From the NCBI RefSeq assembly GCF_002751875.1, contig NZ_NMZM01000008.1:62001-126000 (forward strand): a stretch of 64,000 bases of DNA, in the 5' to 3' direction. How positions within the stretch are numbered: the stretch's first letter is position 1; every line of letters begins with the position of its first letter. Source of the DNA: Oceaniglobus indicus (GTDB lineage Bacteria > Pseudomonadota > Alphaproteobacteria > Rhodobacterales > Rhodobacteraceae). Made by a program: the position numbers and the translations under genes. The notes below the pieces were generated by a model. The model made no database searches. It worked only from the letters and a program-made list of their open reading frames with translations, and was not told the DNA's origin. Below are positions 38,859-46,793 of the stretch, one piece after another.

Positions 38859-38866
38859 AAGGCGGG

Positions 38867-38880
38867 CCAAAGCGCTTTCA
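38867..38880. promoter_or_regulatory. LacI-type operator at the regulator's own promoter
   Basis: CCAAAGCGCTTTCA contains the 10-bp perfect palindrome AAAGCGCTTT (38869-38878) and matches the agl operator in 12 of 14 positions. It lies 8 bases upstream of the regulator ATG and just downstream of the predicted start of transcription, so bound repressor would block its own gene with bgl and glk. Confidence 0.65.
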
Positions 38881-38891
38881 TCAAGGCCCCG

Positions 38892-38920
38892 ATCCTAGCC
38901 AACCGGCAGCGCAGCGTCAA
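38892..38920 (-). promoter_or_regulatory. Promoter of lacI-bgl-glk
   Basis: On the minus strand TTGACG (38920-38915) and TAGGAT (38897-38892) are exactly 17 bases apart, a good match to the housekeeping consensus. The expected start near 38885 is immediately before the operator. Confidence 0.6.
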
Positions 38921-39006
38921 AGGGGGCGATTCCGCGCCGCAGCAATGCGGGTGCAGAATTGATCTTGGATTTCAATGGCTTTTATCGCATGTCTTCCGAC
39001 TTTGAT

Positions 39007-39035
39007 TTGACACTGAAACGACGATGCGCAAGGGT
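39007..39035 (+). promoter_or_regulatory. Promoter of aglEFGAK
   Basis: A perfect -35 box TTGACA (39007-39012) is followed after 17 bases by a poor -10 AAGGGT (39030-39035). The weak -10 suggests low or activator-helped transcription. The whole 338-base gap 38859-39196 is accounted for by two divergent promoters and two operators, with about 150 bases after the operator forming the aglE leader. Confidence 0.5.
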
Positions 39036-39043
39036 CGAAGCAC

Positions 39044-39057
39044 TCAAAGCGCTTTGA
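39044..39057. promoter_or_regulatory. LacI-type operator of aglEFGAK
   Basis: TCAAAGCGCTTTGA is a perfect 14-bp palindrome with the central CG typical of LacI-family sites. It sits just downstream of the predicted transcription start, mirroring the site at the divergent lacI promoter. Confidence 0.75.
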
Positions 39058-39196
39058 AATGTCAGGGCGCGGGACTATTTCGTGCCCTGCCGTTCATGGC
39101 GTGTCGATACGCCGGACGTGCGCACACTCAGCGGCACGCTGGACCTGGGCAGGCGCGCGGGTTCAGGATGCGCGGAACACTTGGGAGGATACGACC

Positions 39197-40549
39197 TTGA
39201 AAACCATACTCTTCGCAGGCGCGGCCACATTTGCCCTGTCCACGGGCATGACGGCGGCGCAGGATCTGAAATTTCCGGTGGGCGAAGGCGATTTCAACTG
39301 GGACAGCTACAACAGCTTCGCCGATGCCAACGACCTGTCGGGAAAATCCATGGACATGACCGGCCCCTGGACCGGTCTGGATGACCAGAACTTCAGCAAC
39401 GTCATCGCCTATTTCGAGGCGGCCACCGGGGCGAACGTGAACTATTCGGGCTCGGACAGTTTCGAGCAGGACATCGTCATCTCGACCCAGGCGAATTCGG
39501 CCCCGAATATCGCCGTTTTCCCCCAGCCGGGCCTGATTTCGGACCTGGCGAAAAAGGGCGTCATCACGCCGCTGGATCCCGAGAACGCCGATTGGATCGC
39601 GGAAAACTATGCCGCCGGTCAAAGCTGGGTCGACCTGGCCAGTTTCGAGGGGCCGGACGGCGAAAAGAACCTGTATGCGATGCCGTTCAAGATCGACGTG
39701 AAATCGCTGGTCTGGTACGTGCCCGAAGCCTTTGACGAGGCGGGATACGACATTCCCGAAACCATGGAAGACCTCAAGGCGCTGACGCAGCAGATCGCCG
39801 ATGATGGCGAGACGCCGTGGTGCATCGGTCTGGGATCGGGTGCTGCCACCGGCTGGCCCGCGACCGATTGGGTCGAAGACCTGATGTTGCGCACGCAACC
39901 GCCCGAGACCTATGACAAGTGGGTCACGAACGAGATCCCCTTCGACGATCCCGCCGTGGTCGGCGCGATCGAGGAATACGGGTTCTTCGCCCGCAACGAC
40001 GCCTTCGTGAACGGCGGGTCGTCCGCGGTTGCCAACACCGACTTCCGCGACAGCCCCGGTGGTTTGTTCACCTTCCCGCCGGAATGCTACATGCATCACC
40101 AGGCGACCTTCATCCCGACGTTCTTTCCCGAAGGCACCGAAATGGGCGAGGACGTGGATTTCTTCTATTTCCCCGCCTACGCCGAAAAGGACCTGGGCAA
40201 GCCGGTGCTGGGTGCGGGCACGATGTTTTCCATCACCAAGGACAGCGATGTGGCGCAGGCCTTCGTCAAGTTTCTGCAAACCCCCATCGCCCACGAGGTC
40301 TGGATGGCGCAATCGGGCTTCCTGACGCCGTTCAAGGATGCCAACGTCGACGTCTTCCCGTCCGACACCCAGCGCAACCTGAACGAGATCCTGACCAACG
40401 CCACCACTTTCCGCTTTGACGGATCCGACCTGATGCCGGGTGAAATCGGCGCCGGCGCGTTCTGGACCGGGATGGTGGATTACACCACCGGCGCGGATGC
40501 GGCCAAGGTGGCCAGCGATATCCAGGACCGCTGGAGCGCGATCAAGTAG
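39197..40549 (+). CDS. aglE: Alpha-glucoside ABC transporter substrate-binding protein
   Basis: 450 residues from a TTG start at 39197, chosen because GGGAGGAT lies just upstream and the protein then begins with a clean signal peptide (about 1-22, KTILFAGAATFALSTGMTAA). The mature protein is a type 1 sugar-binding protein: GKSMDMTGPWTGLDD, SGSDSFEQDIVISTQANSAP (in part) and WLAQSGF-like C-terminal segments match AglE of rhizobia. It binds alpha-glucosides such as sucrose, maltose or trehalose in the periplasm. It is followed by a 15-bp perfect hairpin before aglF, as often seen where the binding protein must be made in excess. The in-frame sequence upstream of the TTG is not protein-like. Confidence 0.92.
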   Translation: MKTILFAGAATFALSTGMTAAQDLKFPVGEGDFNWDSYNSFADANDLSGKSMDMTGPWTGLDDQNFSNVIAYFEAATGANVNYSGSDSFEQDIVISTQANSAPNIAVFPQPGLISDLAKKGVITPLDPENADWIAENYAAGQSWVDLASFEGPDGEKNLYAMPFKIDVKSLVWYVPEAFDEAGYDIPETMEDLKALTQQIADDGETPWCIGLGSGAATGWPATDWVEDLMLRTQPPETYDKWVTNEIPFDDPAVVGAIEEYGFFARNDAFVNGGSSAVANTDFRDSPGGLFTFPPECYMHHQATFIPTFFPEGTEMGEDVDFFYFPAYAEKDLGKPVLGAGTMFSITKDSDVAQAFVKFLQTPIAHEVWMAQSGFLTPFKDANVDVFPSDTQRNLNEILTNATTFRFDGSDLMPGEIGAGAFWTGMVDYTTGADAAKVASDIQDRWSAIK

Positions 40550-40559
40550 ACTGCGACAC

Positions 40560-40593
40560 CTGCCTGCGCCGGGCCATCGCCCGGCGCAGGCAG
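40560..40593 (+). other. Intercistronic hairpin between aglE and aglF
   Basis: CTGCCTGCGCCGGGC (40560-40574) pairs perfectly with GCCCGGCGCAGGCAG (40579-40593) around a CATC loop: 15 bp with no mismatch. No T-run follows, so full termination is unlikely. It begins 10 bases after the aglE stop and would protect the aglE mRNA 3' end or attenuate read-through. Confidence 0.8.
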
Positions 40594-40632
40594 ACCCAGA
40601 TCGAAGTCCGGAGAAACACGAGGAGGGCCGGG

Positions 40633-41613
40633 ATGTCGCCACTGATCCAGGGGTTCATCACAATCGTTGTCGGTGTCGGCGGTTGCATCGGGTATTTCTA
40701 TTTTTCCAACCTGGTCCTGGACAAGGTGATCTTTCCCGCCAAGGGGCCGAAGGCGGGGCACAACATCAACCGCGCCAACCAGATCCGCCCCTGGCTGTTC
40801 CTGTTTCCCGCCATGTTCGCGCTGGGCCTGTATCTGGCCTATCCGGTCGTCGGCTCGTTCCTGCGCTCGCTCTACAACCGCTCGGGGGACGAGTTCATCG
40901 GGCTGGGCAATTACGTGCGGCTGTTCGAATCGCCGGATTTCCGCACAGCCTTTTTCAACAATATTCTGTGGGTGATCTTCGTGCCCGCGATGTCGACCTT
41001 CTTTGGCCTGCTGGCGGCGCAACTGACGGACAAGATGAAATGGGGCAATATCGCCAAGTCGCTGATCTTCATGCCCATGGCGATCAGCTTTGTCGGCGCC
41101 TCGCTGATCTGGAAATTCGTGTATGCCAACGACGCCGACATCGGCCTGATCAACGCGCTGCGCGAGATGTTCGGCGCCGACCGGCCCGTGGACGTGTTGC
41201 AGATACCGTTCTGGAACAACTTCTTCCTGATGATCATCCTCGTGTGGATCCAGACCGGGTTTGCCATGGTGATCCTGTCGGCCGCCCTGCGCGGCATCCC
41301 GGAAGAAACCATCGAGGCGGCGATTCTGGACGGCGCCAACCCGTTCGAGTTGTTCTTCAAGATCAAGGTGCCGCAGATCATGGGCACCATCGTGGTGGTC
41401 TGGACGACGATCACGATCCTGGTGCTGAAGGTGTTCGATATCGTTTACACCATGACCGGTGGAAACTTTAACACTGAAATCCTGCCATCCTACATGATGA
41501 AGTTCATGTTCCGCGACGACGGATTGGCGACCGCTGTCGCCTTCGTGATCATGGTCGTGGTCCTGCCGGTGATGATCTGGAACATCGTGCAGGCCCGCAA
41601 GGAAATGCGCTGA
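40633..41613 (+). CDS. aglF: Alpha-glucoside ABC transporter permease AglF
   Basis: 326 residues with about seven membrane helices; an extra N-terminal helix (ITIVVGVGGCIGYFYF) precedes the usual six. The cytoplasmic EAA loop that contacts the ATPase is visible as EETIEAAILDGANPFELFFK. The partner permease is AglG. ATG 40633 follows AGGAGG. It forms the membrane channel for alpha-glucosides delivered by AglE. Confidence 0.93.
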   Translation: MSPLIQGFITIVVGVGGCIGYFYFSNLVLDKVIFPAKGPKAGHNINRANQIRPWLFLFPAMFALGLYLAYPVVGSFLRSLYNRSGDEFIGLGNYVRLFESPDFRTAFFNNILWVIFVPAMSTFFGLLAAQLTDKMKWGNIAKSLIFMPMAISFVGASLIWKFVYANDADIGLINALREMFGADRPVDVLQIPFWNNFFLMIILVWIQTGFAMVILSAALRGIPEETIEAAILDGANPFELFFKIKVPQIMGTIVVVWTTITILVLKVFDIVYTMTGGNFNTEILPSYMMKFMFRDDGLATAVAFVIMVVVLPVMIWNIVQARKEMR

Positions 41614-41625
41614 GGGAGGTTCGAC

Positions 41626-42789
41626 ATGGCTGACAAGGACGATGGAATGGCGGGCCAGAAATCGGGCCTGAGCTGGGCGGTCAACATCTCGGTCGTCGTG
41701 ATGGTGCTGTTGTGGCTGATCCCGACGGTGGGATTGTTCGTGTCGTCGTTCCGCGACCGCGACCAGATTTCGGCCTCGGGTTGGTGGCAGGCGCCGTTCT
41801 CGGTCGAACTCAGCTATCGCACGCGGGGCGGGGCGGACGCGGTCGAACAGGGCGGCATCTGGACCGTCACCGGCAACATCTTCGAAACGGATGAGGTCAA
41901 GGACAGCTTTGCCGCCGGCGAAAGCACGGTGTCAGCCTTTGGCGATTCAGGGCGTGCGCCGGGCCAATACCCCGCCGGCACCACGGCCGAGATCGGCGAC
42001 GGCGAAACCCTGACGGTGAACGCCGACGGGTCCTATGCCTATACCTCGGCGGAAGACCCCGGAAACCGGGGGCCGCGGATCTATTTCATCGCCGAAACAC
42101 CGCCCGAGTTCACCCTTGCCAACTATCGCCAGGTGCTGACTGCCGACAACATGGACCGCGCGTTCATCAACACCCTGACCGTGACGATCCCCGCGACGAT
42201 CATCCCGATCCTGATCGCGGCCTTCGCGGCCTATGCCCTGGCCTGGATGGATTTTCCGGGACGTGGCCTGCTGATCGCCGCTGTCGTGGGGCTGCTGGTG
42301 GTGCCGCTGCAACTGGCGCTGGTGCCGCTCTTGAACCTGCACAATTCCATCGGCATCGGGCAGAGCTTCATGGGGATATGGCTGGCCCATACCGGGTTCG
42401 GTCTGCCCCTGGCGGTCTATCTGCTGCGCAACTACATGGTAGGGCTGCCGCGCGACATCATCGAGAGCGCCAAGGTCGACGGCGCCACCGATTTCCAGCT
42501 TTTCGTGCGGATCATCCTGCCGTTGTCGTTCCCGGCACTGGCCGCCTTCGCCATCTTCCAGTTCCTGTGGACGTGGAACGATCTGCTGGTCGCCAAGGTG
42601 TTCCTGCCCTCCGACGATGCGTCGAAGGTGATGACGGTGAAGATCGCCGATGACCTTCTGGGATCGCGCGGCGGTGACTGGGGCATCCTGGCGACCGCCG
42701 CCTTCGTGTCCATCGCGGTGCCGCTGGTGGTGTTCTTCACGATGCAGCGGTTCCTGGTGCGTGGCCTGCTGGCCGGATCGGTAAAATAG
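41626..42789 (+). CDS. aglG: Alpha-glucoside ABC transporter permease AglG
   Basis: 387 residues, longer than the ~280 of MalG-like permeases. After the first helix (about 17-41) there is a roughly 95-residue extracytoplasmic segment (about 62-155) that is polar and rich in beta-type sequence, including GETLTVNADGSYAYT (126-140). The remaining five helices and the EAA loop (RDIIESAKVDGATDFQLFVR) are normal. The length agrees with what I recall for rhizobial AglG, so the insert may be a family feature and not new. It starts 12 bases after aglF with GGGAGG upstream. Confidence 0.93.
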   Translation: MADKDDGMAGQKSGLSWAVNISVVVMVLLWLIPTVGLFVSSFRDRDQISASGWWQAPFSVELSYRTRGGADAVEQGGIWTVTGNIFETDEVKDSFAAGESTVSAFGDSGRAPGQYPAGTTAEIGDGETLTVNADGSYAYTSAEDPGNRGPRIYFIAETPPEFTLANYRQVLTADNMDRAFINTLTVTIPATIIPILIAAFAAYALAWMDFPGRGLLIAAVVGLLVVPLQLALVPLLNLHNSIGIGQSFMGIWLAHTGFGLPLAVYLLRNYMVGLPRDIIESAKVDGATDFQLFVRIILPLSFPALAAFAIFQFLWTWNDLLVAKVFLPSDDASKVMTVKIADDLLGSRGGDWGILATAAFVSIAVPLVVFFTMQRFLVRGLLAGSVK

Positions 42790-42791
42790 GA

Positions 42792-44456
42792 ATGGACGTA
42801 CATGACCGGAATACCAGGATGAGTGATACCGCGATCGACAAGGACTGGTGGCGGGGGGCTGTGATCTATCAGATCTATCCGCGCAGCTTTCAAGACAGCA
42901 ACAACGACGGCGTCGGTGATCTGGCCGGCATCATCCACCGGCTGCCCCATGTGGCAAACCTGGGGGCCGATGCGATCTGGATTTCGCCATTCTTCCGCTC
43001 GCCCATGCTGGATTTCGGCTATGATGTGTCCGATTACCGCGATGTCGATCCGATGTTCGGCACCCTCGGGGATTTCGACGCGCTGGTGCAGCGCGCCCAT
43101 GATCTGGGCCTGAAGGTGCTGATCGACCTCGTGCTGTCCCACACCGCCGAGGCGCACCCCTGGTTCAGCGAAAGCCGGTCGTCGCGCGACAACCCCAAGG
43201 CCGACTGGTATGTCTGGGCCGACGCGAAACCCGATGGCACGCCCCCCAACAACTGGCTGTCGATCTTCGGCGGCTCGGCCTGGGAATGGGACGGCGAGCG
43301 GATGCAGTATTACCTGCACAACTTCCTGGCCGAACAGCCCGATCTGAACTTCCATTGCCCCGCGGTGCAGGACGAGTTGCTTGAGGTGGCGCGCTATTGG
43401 CTGGACCGGGGGGTGGACGGATTCCGCCTCGATACCGTCAATTTCTACGTTCATGACAAGGAATTGCGCGACAATCCCCCGCTGGCCGCCGAAGACCGCA
43501 ACGAAAACACCGCGCCGGCCGTGAACCCCTATAACTTTCAGGACCACCTGCACGACAAGACGCAGCCGGAGAACCTGGATTTCCTGCGCCGCCTGCGCGC
43601 GGTGATGGAGGAATATCCCGCCATCACCTCGGTCGGAGAAGTGGGGGAATCGCAACGCGGCATGCAGGTGCAGCGCGATTATACCGCCGGTGACGACCTG
43701 CTGCACATGGCCTATGATTTCGACTTTCTCGGCACCGTTTATCCGTCCGGTTCGCGCATCAGGGACGTGCTGGAACGGTTCGACCGCATCGTGACCGAAG
43801 GCTGGGCCTGCTGGGCCTTTTCCAACCACGACGTCGTGCGCCACGCCAGCCGGTTCGACCTGTCCGAAGATGCACGCAAGCTTTATGCCGCCGTGCTGAT
43901 GTGCATGAAGGGCACGATCTGTCTGTACCAGGGCGAGGAACTGGGCCTGCGCGAGGCTTACGTCGCCTATGAGGATCTGCAGGACCCTTACGGCAAGCGG
44001 TTCTGGCCGAAATTTAAGGGCCGCGACGGGTGCCGCACGCCGATGCCCTGGGTGCGCGACAACACCCATGGCGGATTTTCCGATGCCAAGCCGTGGCTGC
44101 CCGTCGCGGTCGAACATCTGGAACGCGCGGTGGCGGTGCAGGACGTCGATCCGGCGTCGACCCTGGCCTTTTACCGCGCAATGATCGCGTTTCGCAAAAC
44201 CCACCTGCCGCTGATCAAGGGCGATCTGGACGTGATCGAGGCGACCGACGACATGCTGGTCCTGATCCGCGCGCACGATGGTGAACAGGTGCTTTGCGCC
44301 TTCAACCTGACCGATGGCGTCCAGGATTTGCACCTGCCGCCCGGTGACTGGCGCCAGGACAAGGCCGCCCCCTTCACCACCGACACCACCGCCGGGACCA
44401 TCCGCCTGCCGCCCTGGCAGGGATATTTCGCCACCCTGGCCAAAGACAACGACTGA
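42792..44456 (+). CDS. aglA: Alpha-glucosidase AglA (GH13)
   Basis: 554 residues if started at 42792, 545 from the ATG at 42819. The second has GGA eight bases upstream and gives MSDTAIDKDWWRGAVIYQ, so it may be the true start. It is a cytoplasmic GH13 alpha-glucosidase that cleaves imported sucrose, maltose and similar sugars. In the longer numbering the triad is D214 in GFRLDTVNFY, E283 in VGEVGE and D347 in FSNHDVVRH. WWRGAVIYQIYPRSFQDSN at the start is the family signature. It sits between the permeases and the ATPase, the aglEFGAK order known from Sinorhizobium. Confidence 0.93.
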   Translation: MDVHDRNTRMSDTAIDKDWWRGAVIYQIYPRSFQDSNNDGVGDLAGIIHRLPHVANLGADAIWISPFFRSPMLDFGYDVSDYRDVDPMFGTLGDFDALVQRAHDLGLKVLIDLVLSHTAEAHPWFSESRSSRDNPKADWYVWADAKPDGTPPNNWLSIFGGSAWEWDGERMQYYLHNFLAEQPDLNFHCPAVQDELLEVARYWLDRGVDGFRLDTVNFYVHDKELRDNPPLAAEDRNENTAPAVNPYNFQDHLHDKTQPENLDFLRRLRAVMEEYPAITSVGEVGESQRGMQVQRDYTAGDDLLHMAYDFDFLGTVYPSGSRIRDVLERFDRIVTEGWACWAFSNHDVVRHASRFDLSEDARKLYAAVLMCMKGTICLYQGEELGLREAYVAYEDLQDPYGKRFWPKFKGRDGCRTPMPWVRDNTHGGFSDAKPWLPVAVEHLERAVAVQDVDPASTLAFYRAMIAFRKTHLPLIKGDLDVIEATDDMLVLIRAHDGEQVLCAFNLTDGVQDLHLPPGDWRQDKAAPFTTDTTAGTIRLPPWQGYFATLAKDND

Positions 44457-44468
44457 CGGGAGAAACCG

Positions 44469-45614
44469 ATGGCAGACCTACTTTTGACCGATGTCGCCAA
44501 GACCTATGGCGGAACGGTGGACGTTCTGAAGAACATCAACCTCGACATCAAGAAGGGCGAGCTGATCGTTTTTGTCGGGCCGTCTGGATGTGGCAAATCC
44601 ACGTTGCTCAGGATGATCGCCGGGCTTGAGAAGATCACCTCGGGCGAATTGCAGATCGACGGACAGGTGGTGAACGATGTGCCCCCGGCCCAGCGCGGCA
44701 TCGCCATGGTGTTCCAGTCCTACGCGCTCTATCCGCACATGACCGTGCGCGACAACATGGCCTTTGCCCTGAAGATCGCCAAGAAAAGCAAGGACGAGAT
44801 CGACGCCGCCATCGACAAGGCCGCGAAGATCCTGCAACTCGGCCCGTATCTCGACCGGCTGCCAAAGGCGCTGTCGGGCGGGCAACGCCAGCGGGTTGCC
44901 ATCGGGCGGTCGATCGTGCGCGATCCCAAGGTGTATCTGTTCGACGAACCGCTGTCGAACCTCGACGCCGCGCTGCGGGTGGCCACCCGGATCGAGATCG
45001 CGCAGCTGAAGGAACAGATGCCGGAGTCGACCATGATCTATGTCACTCACGACCAGGTCGAGGCGATGACCCTGGCCACCCGGATCGTGGTTCTGGCGGG
45101 CGGTGGCATCGCACAGGTCGGCGCGCCGCTGACGCTGTATGAAAAGCCCGAGAACGAGTTTGTCGCGCAGTTCATCGGCTCGCCCGCGATGAACCTGCTG
45201 CCTGGCAAGATCATTGGAACCGGGGAGCAGACCACCATCGAAATGGAGGGCGGCGGGCGCGCGGTGTCGGATTATCCGTCTCAGCAATCGGACATGGACG
45301 CCAAGGTGAATGTCGGCGTGCGCCCCGAAGACATGGTCGGCACCGAGGGCGACGATTACATCTTCAGCGGCACCGTCGACATCACCGAGGCGCTGGGCGA
45401 GGTGACCATCCTGTATTTCGAAAAGGGCGGCGCCGAGGAGCCGGTGATCGCCAAACTGTCCGGCATCCACGGCAACCTGCGCGGCCGCGATGTCAGGCTG
45501 GGGACCACGCCCGACAAGGTGCATGTGTTCATGAAGGGCGAATCGCTGCTGTATCGTGCAGGTGGCCTGACGAAAACCGCCACCACATCGAACTTCGGCA
45601 ACTCCAAACATTGA
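44469..45614 (+). CDS. aglK: Alpha-glucoside ABC transporter ATP-binding protein
   Basis: 381 residues, MalK/UgpC-type ATPase. Walker A is GPSGCGKST (37-45), the signature LSGGQRQR and Walker [10 protein letters not shown] follow, with the H-loop in YVTHDQVEA. The C-terminal ~140 residues are the regulatory OB-fold domain (TOBE) after [12 protein letters not shown]. It powers AglF/AglG and possibly other sugar systems that lack their own ATPase. ATG 44469 has GGGAGAAACCG upstream. It closes the operon, 12 bases after aglA. Confidence 0.95.
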   Translation: MADLLLTDVAKTYGGTVDVLKNINLDIKKGELIVFVGPSGCGKSTLLRMIAGLEKITSGELQIDGQVVNDVPPAQRGIAMVFQSYALYPHMTVRDNMAFALKIAKKSKDEIDAAIDKAAKILQLGPYLDRLPKALSGGQRQRVAIGRSIVRDPKVYLFDEPLSNLDAALRVATRIEIAQLKEQMPESTMIYVTHDQVEAMTLATRIVVLAGGGIAQVGAPLTLYEKPENEFVAQFIGSPAMNLLPGKIIGTGEQTTIEMEGGGRAVSDYPSQQSDMDAKVNVGVRPEDMVGTEGDDYIFSGTVDITEALGEVTILYFEKGGAEEPVIAKLSGIHGNLRGRDVRLGTTPDKVHVFMKGESLLYRAGGLTKTATTSNFGNSKH

Positions 45615-45649
45615 TGTCCCGCCCCTGGCGCTACTGACACCGAGCCACG

Positions 45650-45683
45650 AAAAACCCCGCCCGCGGCTGTTGCCGGGGCGGGG
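45650..45683. terminator. Hairpin terminator between aglK and the iron-binding protein gene
   Basis: CCCCGCCCGCGGC (45655-45667) pairs, with one bulge, with GCCGGGGCGGGG (45672-45683) around TGTT. The five As to the left become a U-run on the minus strand, so it primarily ends the minus-strand gene; it may also stop the agl transcript. Confidence 0.7.
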
Positions 45684-45709
45684 CGGGGGTGCGCAAGGCG
45701 CGGCCCTGA

Positions 45710-46714
45710 TCAGCCGTCGAAATCCACGCGCTCGACGATTTTCAGCGCTTCGGCGCGATGGGCGGCGATATCGGTCAGGCTGGTGTCATCCGGCGTGATC
45801 TCGCCCCAGCTTTGCACCAGATCCGAGGGCGGGGTTTCGGGGTCCGACGGGTATTCGTTCACCACATCGGCATAGATCTTCTGCGCCTCGTGGGATGCGA
45901 GATATTCCATGAACGCCTTGGCCGCGTCGGGGTTGGGGGCGGAAGCCGCCATGGCGACGCCCGAGATGTTGACGTGGGTGCCCGAGCCATCCTCGAACGT
46001 CGGAAACTCGATGCGAACCGAGTTGGCCCATTGCGTCTGCTCGGGGTCCTTCAGCATCGCGCCCATGTAATAGGTGTTGCCAAGGGCGATGTCGCATTCG
46101 CCGGCCCAGATCGATTTGACCTGCTCGCGGTCGCCGCCGGCGGGTTGCTTGGCCAGGTTTGCCTTGACGCCCTTCAGCCACTCCTCGGCCGCTTCGGCGC
46201 CGTCGTGTTCGATCACGGCCGACAGCAGACCCAGGGTATAGACATGGGTGCCCGAGCGGGTGCAGATGCGGCCCTTCCACTTGGGATCCGCCAGATCCTC
46301 ATAGGTGGTGATGGCGCCCTCGGCGACCCGGTCTTTCGAGGCATAGACGATGCGCGCGCGATAGGTGACGCCGAACCAGTGGTTGTCGGAATCGCGCAGG
46401 GCGGCGGGAATGTTGTTGGTCAGCACGTCGGATTCGACCGGCTGGGTCACGCCGGCTTCCTTGGCTTCGGACAGCCGCGAGATGTCGACGGTCAGGATGA
46501 TGTCGGCGGGCGAACGTTCGCCTTCCGCCTTCAGACGCTCGGTCAGGCCCTTGTTGATGAAGGCGACGTTGGTCTCGATGCCGGTCTTTTCGGTGAAACC
46601 GTCCAGCAGCGGCTGAATCAGTTCGGGCTGGCGATAGGAATAGATATTCACCTCGTCCGCGAAGGCGGGAGCGGCAAGCGCGATGATCGAAGTGGCAAGG
46701 GTGAGTGTTCGCAT
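45710..46714 (-). CDS. Iron(III) ABC transporter substrate-binding protein
   Basis: 334 residues. Residues 1-19 are a Sec signal peptide ending AFA before Asp20. The mature protein begins EVNIYSYRQPELIQPLLDGF, typical of FbpA/FutA-type ferric-iron-binding proteins. GNTYYMG carries the adjacent tyrosine pair that coordinates iron in this family. RICTRSGTHVYTLGLLSAVI is also family-like. No permease or ATPase genes are adjacent, so the rest of the transporter must be elsewhere. GGAGG stands upstream of the ATG. The promoter region contains an inverted and a direct repeat, consistent with iron-responsive repression. Confidence 0.88.
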   Translation of the reverse strand: MRTLTLATSIIALAAPAFADEVNIYSYRQPELIQPLLDGFTEKTGIETNVAFINKGLTERLKAEGERSPADIILTVDISRLSEAKEAGVTQPVESDVLTNNIPAALRDSDNHWFGVTYRARIVYASKDRVAEGAITTYEDLADPKWKGRICTRSGTHVYTLGLLSAVIEHDGAEAAEEWLKGVKANLAKQPAGGDREQVKSIWAGECDIALGNTYYMGAMLKDPEQTQWANSVRIEFPTFEDGSGTHVNISGVAMAASAPNPDAAKAFMEYLASHEAQKIYADVVNEYPSDPETPPSDLVQSWGEITPDDTSLTDIAAHRAEALKIVERVDFDG

Positions 46715-46744
46715 GTCGGTATGACCTCCGGGTTATTCCGGGGC

Positions 46745-46773
46745 CATATTCCTGACTGAAACGCTCGGGTCAA
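46745..46773 (-). promoter_or_regulatory. Promoter of the iron-binding protein gene
   Basis: On the minus strand TTGACC (46773-46768) and AATATG (46750-46745) are 17 bases apart, about 30 bases upstream of the ATG at 46714. The -35 is good and the -10 mediocre. Confidence 0.5.
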
Positions 46774-46793
46774 TACCTGATTTAAACGATCAG
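46751..46793. promoter_or_regulatory. Candidate iron-responsive operator pair
   Basis: CCTGACTGAAACG (46751-46763) and CCTGATTTAAACG (46776-46788) are direct repeats matching at 11 of 13 bases, 25 bases apart. The second is part of an inverted repeat CTGAT-N7-ATCAG (46777-46793). One copy is in the promoter spacer and the other just beyond the -35 box, overlapping the mazG stop codon. Which regulator binds (RirA, IscR-like or Fur/Mur) cannot be decided by eye. Confidence 0.45.
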
